From contig DEJE01000048.1 of NCBI GenBank assembly GCA_002353205.1, positions 1 through 64,000 of the forward strand: a stretch of 64,000 bases of DNA, written 5' to 3'. This document shows, piece by piece, positions 32,386-38,952 of the stretch. The notes beneath the pieces were generated by a model. It was not told the DNA's origin. It did not search any database and worked only from the letters and a program-made list of their open reading frames with translations. The position numbers and the translations under genes were made by a program. The DNA comes from Prevotella sp. UBA2756. Its GTDB lineage: Bacteria > Bacteroidota > Bacteroidia > Bacteroidales > Bacteroidaceae. The stretch's first letter is position 1, and every line of letters begins with the position of its first letter.

Positions 32386-33828
32386 TCACTTGATGTTGTC
32401 GACCCATCGGAACAATCGGTTCCAGCGGATGCCCGAGATGCCCGAGCGGTCGGGGTCGGAGCTCCACCAGATGAAGATGGGTTTGCCCACGATGTGGTCT
32501 TCGGGCACGAAACCCCAGTAGCGCGAGTCGGCCGAGTTGTGGCGGTTGTCGCCCATCATCCAGTAGTAGTCCATCTTGAACGTGTAGCTGTCGGTCTGCT
32601 TTCCGTTGATGAATATTTTCCCGTCCTTCACCTTCAGGTCGTTGCCTTCATACACTTTGATGGGTCGTTCGTAGACGGCGATATTGTCCATGTTGAGCTT
32701 GATGCTCTCACCTTTCTTCGGAATCCACACGGGTCCGTAGTTGTCGCGCGTCCATCCGGTGTGGGCGTTGCGCGGATAGGTCTCACCAACGCGGGCCGTC
32801 GTCACGGGTTTGATGCTCTCCACATAGTCTTTCTGCTTCAGCAGACCGTCCACGGCAGCCTTTGTCAGCGGCATGTAGCCCTCTTGTGTGAGGTCGCGGA
32901 TCTGCTCCATGCTGATGCCCAGCTCCTTCATCAGTTCGTCGGGCAGGTATTGCTTCAGCTTCACGGCATAGGTGTACTGCACATTGTCGGGCTCTTTGTT
33001 CGGTTTGCCGTCCAGGTAGACGATGTGATCCTTGATCTGCAGCGTCTGTCCGGGCAGGCCCACGCAGCGCTTCACGTAGTTCTCCCGACGGTCGGTGGGT
33101 CGGCTGTCCACCTCGCCGAGGATGTTCTTGTTCTCTCTCACGTAGTTGTAGCCCATGGCGTAGATCTTCTCATAGAGTTCATACACCTGCTGGCTGCTCA
33201 GCGTGTCGAGATCGGGCACACCGTAGTTCTGCACGTACATCGTCTCACCGGCATCGTAAACCATGCGGTAATACTCCGTCTGGTATGGCTGTTCGGTGCA
33301 GATGGTGTCGCCGGCCGGATAGTTGAACACTACGATGTCGTTCAGCTCCACCTTGCCCAGACCGGGCACACGGCGGTAGTCCCACTGCGGCCATTCGATG
33401 TACGACTTGCACTGCACCACGGGCAACGTGTGCTGTGTCAGCGGCATGGTGAGCGGCGTCTGCGGGATGCGGGGGCCATACGACACCTTCGACACGAAGA
33501 GATAGTCGCCCGTCAGGAGCGATTTCTCAAGCGAGCTCGACGGAATGACGTAGTTCTGGAAGAAGAACAGGTTGATGAAATAGACGGCCACGAGGGCGAA
33601 GACCAGTGCATCGACCCACGACATGACCCATCTGACGGGTCCTTCCGAGTCTTTCCACCATTGCCATTTGATTTTCTTCGTGATATAGACGTCGTAGATG
33701 AAGGGTACCACGAGCAGTCCCCACCACGATTTCACCCAAAGTAGGAACAGCAGGTAGAGCACCAGCACGCCGATGAACTTTGCCCACTGCACCTTCATAT
33801 TCAGTTTTTCTTTTTTCTTGTCGATCAT
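32386..33828 (-). CDS. lepB: Signal peptidase I
   Basis: The inner-membrane protease that removes signal peptides from exported proteins. The product has 480 residues, long because Bacteroidota LepB carries a large insertion between boxes D and E. Two or three N-terminal membrane segments precede the catalytic Ser in VIPSSSLEKSLLTGDYLFVSK. The general-base Lys is in YVKRCVGLPG. Box E is YYWMMGDNRHNSADSRYWGFVP. I start at MIDKKKEKLNMKVQW, because the longer open frame reads through CTAG array D. It lies in the conserved cluster dapB-lepB-S26-wbqC. Confidence 0.94.
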   Translation of the reverse strand: MIDKKKEKLNMKVQWAKFIGVLVLYLLFLLWVKSWWGLLVVPFIYDVYITKKIKWQWWKDSEGPVRWVMSWVDALVFALVAVYFINLFFFQNYVIPSSSLEKSLLTGDYLFVSKVSYGPRIPQTPLTMPLTQHTLPVVQCKSYIEWPQWDYRRVPGLGKVELNDIVVFNYPAGDTICTEQPYQTEYYRMVYDAGETMYVQNYGVPDLDTLSSQQVYELYEKIYAMGYNYVRENKNILGEVDSRPTDRRENYVKRCVGLPGQTLQIKDHIVYLDGKPNKEPDNVQYTYAVKLKQYLPDELMKELGISMEQIRDLTQEGYMPLTKAAVDGLLKQKDYVESIKPVTTARVGETYPRNAHTGWTRDNYGPVWIPKKGESIKLNMDNIAVYERPIKVYEGNDLKVKDGKIFINGKQTDSYTFKMDYYWMMGDNRHNSADSRYWGFVPEDHIVGKPIFIWWSSDPDRSGISGIRWNRLFRWVDNIK

Positions 33829-33850
33829 AATGATTCTTTTTTTGGGGTTT

Positions 33851-33899
33851 CCAGATTCTCTAGATTCTCTAGAATATCTAGAACTACTAGATGATCTAG
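33851..33899. repeat. 9-bp-period CTAG array D between dapB and lepB
   Basis: CTAG at 33860, 33869, 33878, 33887 and 33896, with a decayed CCAG at 33851, all 9 bp apart. In the transcript it begins at the dapB stop codon itself, which is the TAG of the first unit. It ends in CTGGAAACCCC, close to the CCAGAACCCCC end of array A. Confidence 0.88.
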
Positions 33900-34612
33900 A
33901 ACTTAAACATATCCGAAATGGTGAGCAGGCCTTCGTGCTCGGCGGTGTATTCGGCAGCCAGTACGGCTCCCAGGGCGAAGCCCTTGCGCGAATGGGCATC
34001 GTGGCTGATGGTGATCAGGTCGGCCTCCGAATCGTAGCGCACGGTGTGGATGCCCGGAACCTCGCCGCGCCGGATGTGATCCACGCGCAGCAACTTCGGA
34101 TCGGTCGTCTCTTCAGCCCACGCCTCCTTGCGGTCGATGTTCTCCACAATCTCCTCAGCCAGCGTGATGGCCGTGCCGCTGGGATGGTCGAGCTTGTGCA
34201 CGTGGTGCGTCTCCTCCATCTCAACGTCGTACTGCGGGAACTGGTTCATGATTTTCGCCAGATAGCGGTTCACGGCCGAGAAGATGGCCACGCCGATGGA
34301 GAAGTTCGAAGCCCAGAACAGCGTGCGGCCGCCCTCGCTGCACAGTCGGCGAACCTCGTCGCCGTGCTCCTTCATCCAGCCCGTGGAGCCCGAGACCACC
34401 TTCACGCCCTGTTCCCAAGCGCGCAGATAGTTGCCGTAGGCTGCCGTCGGATTGGTGAACTCAATGGCCACATCGGCCAAAGCAAAGGCGTCGGAGTCGA
34501 AGTCCTGTTGGTTGTCAATGTCGATAATGCTCACGATTTCATGGCCACGGCCGATGGCAATCTGCTCAATCATCTTGCCCATCTTCCCATAGCCTATCAA
34601 TGCTATTTTCAT
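33896..34612 (-). CDS. dapB: 4-hydroxy-tetrahydrodipicolinate reductase
   Basis: The second enzyme of the lysine/diaminopimelate branch, reducing the DapA product with NAD(P)H. The product has 238 residues, as usual for Bacteroidota. The dinucleotide-binding start is MKIALIGYGKMGKMIE. The catalytic motif EETHHVHKLDHPSGTA holds the His and Lys. NFSIGVAIFSA is the conserved block before it. The stop codon TAG is supplied by the first unit of CTAG array D. Leads the dapB-lepB-S26-wbqC cluster, under its own promoter. Confidence 0.95.
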   Translation of the reverse strand: MKIALIGYGKMGKMIEQIAIGRGHEIVSIIDIDNQQDFDSDAFALADVAIEFTNPTAAYGNYLRAWEQGVKVVSGSTGWMKEHGDEVRRLCSEGGRTLFWASNFSIGVAIFSAVNRYLAKIMNQFPQYDVEMEETHHVHKLDHPSGTAITLAEEIVENIDRKEAWAEETTDPKLLRVDHIRRGEVPGIHTVRYDSEADLITISHDAHSRKGFALGAVLAAEYTAEHEGLLTISDMFKF

Positions 34613-34636
34613 AATTCTTTCAGTTTAAACCATTTG

Positions 34637-34667
34637 CAAAAGTACAGCAAAACGCGCACACCACAAA
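34637..34667 (-). promoter_or_regulatory. Bacteroidota-type promoter of dapB
   Basis: On the minus strand TTTG (34664-34667) and TACTTTTG (34637-34644) are 19 bp apart, giving a leader of about 20 nt. Confidence 0.75.
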
Positions 34668-34803
34668 AAAACTATACCTTTTTTAATATTTCTTTCCAAT
34701 TAGAAAAGGCTTCTACCCTTCAGACATCCCCATGTGAACCTCACAATCAACGTCTTGGGTACAAACGCGGGAGCGTTGCGTCATTTTCAAAAAATGTAGA
34801 ACT

Positions 34804-37800
34804 ATGAACCCAAGATACCTTTTTTTTACAGCAAGCCTGTTCATTCTGATGCTCTGCCATGCTGCTCCGAAACCGAAAAAGCAGCTGTTTGTACCCATGG
34901 ACTACAGCTCCTGCGGCTACAGAGCCTCTGAACAAGCGATACCCGACGTGCCCAACGTGCTCTTCGTAGAAGCCAGTGAGGGCGACTGCTCCGACCTGCT
35001 GCAGCGTTGCATCGACTATGTTTCGACGATGAAACCCGACCGCGAGGGGCGTCGCGGAGCTATTCTTCTGGGCGAGGGCACGTTCCGCCTCAGCCAGGCG
35101 CTGCGCATCCAGACCTCAGGCATCGTCATTCGTGGCATGGGAAAGGGGAGGACCGTTCTGCGGAAGCTGGGATCCGACCGCGGCGCTGCCATCTATCTGG
35201 AGGGTCAGCGCAGGATGACGACGGGTGATACCGTCAGCGTTGCGAGCGAAAAAGTGACCGCCGGCAGTACACGACTGACGCTGTCGGCCGACGCCGGACT
35301 GCATGTCGGTGACCGCATACAGATTGTCCGGCCATCCACCGAGGCGTGGATCACATCGCTCGCGATGGGCGATTTCGGCGGCGGACTTGACTATACAGGC
35401 TGGAAACCGGGCGACATCGACATCACGTGGGACCGCACCGTGACCGCTGTCGAGGGAAACACGCTGACGCTCGACGCCCCGCTGACGACAACCATCAGTC
35501 CCGTTTACGGCGGAGCATTCGTCTGCAAAGGATTCAATCGGGGCGAGATTACAGAGTGCGGCATCGAGAACCTGACCATCGAAGGGCTCGAGGGCACCGT
35601 ACATCCTAAATTCGAGGATCACTGCTGGGACGGCATCTTCGTGGAGAACGCCCGCGACTGCTGGGTGCGCCGCGTGGACTTCAGGCGCTTGGCGGGTTCG
35701 GCGGTGAACATCCAGAAGCATGTGAGCCGCATGACCGTGGAGGATTGCGTGGCCGATGAGCCCGTCTCCGAGGTGGGCGGCTGGCGACGCTGCGTCTTCC
35801 TAACGCGCGGACAGCAGACACTCATCCAGCGGTGCATCTCCCGACACGGCATCCACGACTTCGCCGCTGGCTATTGTGCCGCCGGACCGAACGCGTTCGT
35901 GCAGTGCGAAGGCGAAGAGTCGCTCGGATTCAGCGGCAGCATCGGCTCGTGGGCAGCCGGACTGCTGTTCGACATCGTGAACATCGACGGCCACGACCTC
36001 TGCTTCCGCAATCTGGAACAGTTTCAGTTCGGCACCGGATGGAACACCGCCAACAGCATGATGTGGCAATGCACCGCCTCAACGCTCTGGTGCTACAGCC
36101 CCGACGACGACAACCGGTCGAGCGCGCACGGCTGTTGGGGCACGCTGACCGGCAACGGCAACTGGACCAGCAGCAACGACCACGTGCAGCCGCGCAGTCT
36201 TTTCTACTCACAACTGGAGCAGCGACTCACCGGCGATTCTGCCTCCCAGTCCCGTACGTTGCGGTATCACCGCAACCCCTCAGCAACGACAACCCCACCG
36301 AAAGGCTGGATCCTGCCCCGACCCACCGATGCTACGAGCTCGCCCACACCCGAACAAGCCTACGAGCTGGCCCAGGCCTCGCTCACGCAGCCCCGCCTGA
36401 CGCTCGAAATGTGGCTCGACAGCATTCCCTACACAGCCAGTCTGTCTGCCCAGGGACTGAAACGCGGCTCCAACTTGACGGCCCGCGACCTCGCCAACAG
36501 CCATCGGCCAACAGCCAACAAACGTCCCGTAGGCTGCGGTATTACCGCAGCTTCCGCTCCCTTCGCCGTCACCGACGGGCACCTGACGGTCTCCGGACGG
36601 CTCATCACGGGCAATCGCTACGACATTCCGTGGTGGAGCGGCCGCGTGAAAGACAACTTCTGCGAGCATGGAGCACGCCCGGCCATCACCCGTTTTGTTC
36701 CGGGACGCGAGGGAACGGGCTGGACCGACCGCATCGACTCCGTGGTCTGCTTCCTCAGCAAGGGCCATTACGCCCTGCTCGACCATAACTACGGCCTCTG
36801 GTACGACCTTCGTCGCACCGACCACGAGCGTGTGCGCCGTGCCGACGGCGACGTCTGGGCTCCCTTCTACGAGCAACCCTTCGCACGCAGTGGGCAAGGA
36901 ACGGCATGGGACGGACTGAGCCGCTACGACCTGACGCAGCCCAACGCCTGGTACTGGGGCCGTCTGCGCGCCTTTGCCGACCGCGGAGCCGACCATGGGC
37001 TGCTGCTCTTCAACAACCATTACTTCCAGCACAACATCCTCGAAGCCGGCGCTCACTGGGTGGATTGCCCGTGGCGACCCGTCAACAACGTGAACAACAC
37101 CGGCGCATCGTTCCCTGAACCGGTGCCGTTCACAGGCGACAAGCGCATCTTCATTGCCGAACAGTTCTACAACGACGCCGACACTGCCCTTCGCAGGCAG
37201 CACCGTCAATACATCCGCATGTGCCTCGAAGAGCTGAAAGACCAGCCCAACGCTGTCCATCTGATCAGTGCTGAGTACACCGGACCCCTCCACTTCACGC
37301 GTTTCTGGCTGCAGACCATCGCTGAATGGGAAGCCGAGACGGGCCGCCATCCGCTCGTTGCCCTGAGCTGCACGAAGGATGCGCAGGACCAGATACTCGC
37401 CGACAAGGAGCTGAGCCGTGTGGTCGACATCATCGACATACGCTACTGGCACTATAACACCGACGGTCTGTGGGCTCCCAAAGCCGGCGGCAACCTGGCG
37501 CCGCGGCAGTGGATGCGCAAGATGAAGGTGGGCAAGACGGGACAAGACGAGGCTTACCGCGCCGTGCGCGAGTATCGTGAGCGCTATCCGCAGAAAGCCG
37601 TCACCTTCTTCGCACAACAGTATCCCGACTACGGCTGGGCCATCCTCATGGCAGGCGGCTCGCTGCCCAACGTCGCCATCAATCACCCCCAGCTCCTGAC
37701 CGACCTGCCGCTGATGAAGCCTTCATCAGAGGGCAAAGACTGCTGGGTTCTGGCCCATGCCGACAAGGGTTATCTCGTCTATGTGCGCACCGACGGTGCC

Positions 37801-37962
37801 GACCCGCTGCCCATCGAGCCCGGCCGTTATGCCGTGTGGCGCATCGACCGCAAGAGCGGCGAGGCGACGGCGGTGGCCAAGTCGGTACGCCTGACCGGCT
37901 CCTACGCCCTCGGCGACGAGCCTGCGGGCACCGTCGTCTGGCTGCAGCGTCTTCAACGATGA
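34804..37962 (+). CDS. Exported beta-helix protein with DUF6298-like C-terminal region
   Basis: A protein of 1052 residues, signal peptide MNPRYLFFTASLFILMLCHA. Residues about 50-430 form a right-handed parallel beta-helix of the pectate lyase-like superfamily, with Pectate_lyase_3-type start (GAILLGEGTFRLSQALRI) and N/G-rich coils (GIENLTIEGLEG). The C-terminal half (FNNHYFQHNILEAGAHWVDCPWRPVNNVNN, VHLISAEYTGPLHFTRFWLQ) matches the DUF6298-type module, which looks like a TIM-barrel. Between them, about residues 480-600, is a low-complexity linker containing two inserted palindromes (36259-36275, 36533-36551). Probably a pectin-active enzyme, but the activity is unknown. It stands alone, divergent from dapB. 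Confidence 0.72.
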   Translation: MNPRYLFFTASLFILMLCHAAPKPKKQLFVPMDYSSCGYRASEQAIPDVPNVLFVEASEGDCSDLLQRCIDYVSTMKPDREGRRGAILLGEGTFRLSQALRIQTSGIVIRGMGKGRTVLRKLGSDRGAAIYLEGQRRMTTGDTVSVASEKVTAGSTRLTLSADAGLHVGDRIQIVRPSTEAWITSLAMGDFGGGLDYTGWKPGDIDITWDRTVTAVEGNTLTLDAPLTTTISPVYGGAFVCKGFNRGEITECGIENLTIEGLEGTVHPKFEDHCWDGIFVENARDCWVRRVDFRRLAGSAVNIQKHVSRMTVEDCVADEPVSEVGGWRRCVFLTRGQQTLIQRCISRHGIHDFAAGYCAAGPNAFVQCEGEESLGFSGSIGSWAAGLLFDIVNIDGHDLCFRNLEQFQFGTGWNTANSMMWQCTASTLWCYSPDDDNRSSAHGCWGTLTGNGNWTSSNDHVQPRSLFYSQLEQRLTGDSASQSRTLRYHRNPSATTTPPKGWILPRPTDATSSPTPEQAYELAQASLTQPRLTLEMWLDSIPYTASLSAQGLKRGSNLTARDLANSHRPTANKRPVGCGITAASAPFAVTDGHLTVSGRLITGNRYDIPWWSGRVKDNFCEHGARPAITRFVPGREGTGWTDRIDSVVCFLSKGHYALLDHNYGLWYDLRRTDHERVRRADGDVWAPFYEQPFARSGQGTAWDGLSRYDLTQPNAWYWGRLRAFADRGADHGLLLFNNHYFQHNILEAGAHWVDCPWRPVNNVNNTGASFPEPVPFTGDKRIFIAEQFYNDADTALRRQHRQYIRMCLEELKDQPNAVHLISAEYTGPLHFTRFWLQTIAEWEAETGRHPLVALSCTKDAQDQILADKELSRVVDIIDIRYWHYNTDGLWAPKAGGNLAPRQWMRKMKVGKTGQDEAYRAVREYRERYPQKAVTFFAQQYPDYGWAILMAGGSLPNVAINHPQLLTDLPLMKPSSEGKDCWVLAHADKGYLVYVRTDGADPLPIEPGRYAVWRIDRKSGEATAVAKSVRLTGSYALGDEPAGTVVWLQRLQR
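36259..36275. repeat. Short palindrome (6-bp stem, TATCA loop) in frame
   Basis: TTGCGG-TATCA-CCGCAA in the linker region of the DUF6298-like protein gene. Confidence 0.6.
36533..36551. repeat. Short palindrome (7-bp stem, TATTA loop) in frame
   Basis: GCTGCGG-TATTA-CCGCAGC in the linker of the same DUF6298-like gene, 274 bp after the first one. The linker between the two is rich in Pro, Thr and Ser. Confidence 0.6.
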
Positions 37963-38090
37963 GCCGCCAGGATGGCACTAACAACCGCTTTTGAACCGTC
38001 TGTACCCACTTGATTGGTGAAAAATTGATAAAAATCAAGCCTTTTATCAAAAAATTTCACTAAAAAGGACTCTGTTTTCACCATTTTTCG

Positions 38091-38098
38091 TAACTTTG
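38091..38098 (+). promoter_or_regulatory. Probable -7 box of the ECF sigma gene
   Basis: TAACTTTG at 38091-38098 matches the -7 consensus 31 bp before the ATG. No TTTG lies at the usual distance upstream, so recognition may need an activator or an alternative sigma factor. Confidence 0.5.
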
Positions 38099-38128
38099 GC
38101 CGACAAATCTACTTAAGGCTAAAACAAC

Positions 38129-38641
38129 ATGGTGAACTTTACCGTGCTCTATAACGAGCATATAGACAATCTGTTTGCTTTCGGTTCACGCTTCACGACC
38201 AACCGCGAAATGCTCAAAGACTGCATACACGATGTCTTCGTGAAACTTTACACCAAGCGCGAGATGCTGCAACAGGTGGAAAACCTGGAGAGTTATCTCT
38301 ATGTCTCACTGCGAAACCGCATCAACGACGAGTACCGGCGCAGCGTGCACCTCTGCGACGAGACCATCGACGACGTGAAGATGCGCAGCCTGGCAGAGGC
38401 CGATGCCTTCGAGCGCGAGCGGAAAGAGAAGCAGCAGGCACTCACGGCGTGCGTGGAACAGCACTTCGACAAGCTCTCGCCGCGCCAGCGGCAGATCATC
38501 AACCTCTACTATGTGAAGCATCTGAAGTATGATGAGATCTGCAACGTCATGGGCATCAACTACCAGAGCGTGCGCAATCTGATGCACCGCAGCATCACCC
38601 GCCTGCGCGAATACGCCGCCGGAGCCCCGGCCCTCGTCTGA
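38129..38641 (+). CDS. ECF-type RNA polymerase sigma factor
   Basis: A Bacteroidota ECF sigma-70 factor of 170 residues. Region 2 is FTVLYNEHIDNLFAFGSRFTTNREMLKDCIHDVFVKLY. Region 4 is LSPRQRQIINLYYVKHLKYDEICNVMGINYQSVRNLMHRSITRLR, the helix-turn-helix that reads the -35 element. In this phylum such factors are usually followed by a FecR-type anti-sigma factor and a SusC/SusD pair. None is here. The gene is followed by about 280 bp and a strong terminator. Its regulon is unknown, though its place among pectin genes makes control of some of them plausible. Confidence 0.92.
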   Translation: MVNFTVLYNEHIDNLFAFGSRFTTNREMLKDCIHDVFVKLYTKREMLQQVENLESYLYVSLRNRINDEYRRSVHLCDETIDDVKMRSLAEADAFERERKEKQQALTACVEQHFDKLSPRQRQIINLYYVKHLKYDEICNVMGINYQSVRNLMHRSITRLREYAAGAPALV

Positions 38642-38772
38642 CCAGCCCGCCACAGGGATCGTTCGCCAGCAGAACGACAGCCCCTGAATACGTACCAACA
38701 GCGAAATCTTTTCTACTTCATGCCCCGGTCGATGGGTACAATGGCCGACGGTCGTCGTCTTTATGGAAAGCA

Positions 38773-38919
38773 ATGACCATGAGTATCAACCATTCATTAT
38801 CTTCCGACCACGGCATTCCGCAGTATACCTGCCTCATAACCCCTCTCTCCGCCAAGGAGAAGGAGGAGTTACGGCTCCGCATTGAGCAGAAGATAGCAGA
38901 AAAAAAGCCTCATTCGTGA
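38773..38919 (+). CDS. Possible small protein of 48 residues
   Basis: Short open frame downstream of the sigma gene, starting MTMSINHSLSS and ending in a charged helix, SAKEKEELRLRIEQKIAEK. The frame stays open well upstream without an ATG. Part of it (about 38838-38862) resembles the CCTCTCC..GGAGAAGGAGG intergenic hairpin repeat, and its last codons lie inside the terminator. It may be a real short gene, a remnant or chance. Confidence 0.25.
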   Translation: MTMSINHSLSSDHGIPQYTCLITPLSAKEKEELRLRIEQKIAEKKPHS

Positions 38920-38929
38920 GGCTTTTTTT
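38900..38929. terminator. Bidirectional rho-independent terminator
   Basis: A-run plus GCCTCA (38900-38912), a TTCG tetraloop (38913-38916), then TGAGGC plus T-run (38917-38929). The stem is GC-rich in the middle, with A and T tracts on both sides. It serves the sigma gene from the left and the pectinesterase-lyase gene from the right. Confidence 0.92.
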
Positions 38930-38952
38930 GTTGCTATACGTTTGTTTCCTTC

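Noticed and set aside
32386..33999. Longer lepB start at 33999.
   Set aside because: The extra 57 codons read through CTAG array D and the dapB 3' end; MIDKKKEKL at 33828 is a normal start.
36533..36551. Fragment of 16S rRNA, because GTATTACCGC resembles the 16S 518 region.
   Set aside because: Only about ten bases match, it is a symmetric hairpin in frame in a protein, and sister hairpins diverge in the stem.
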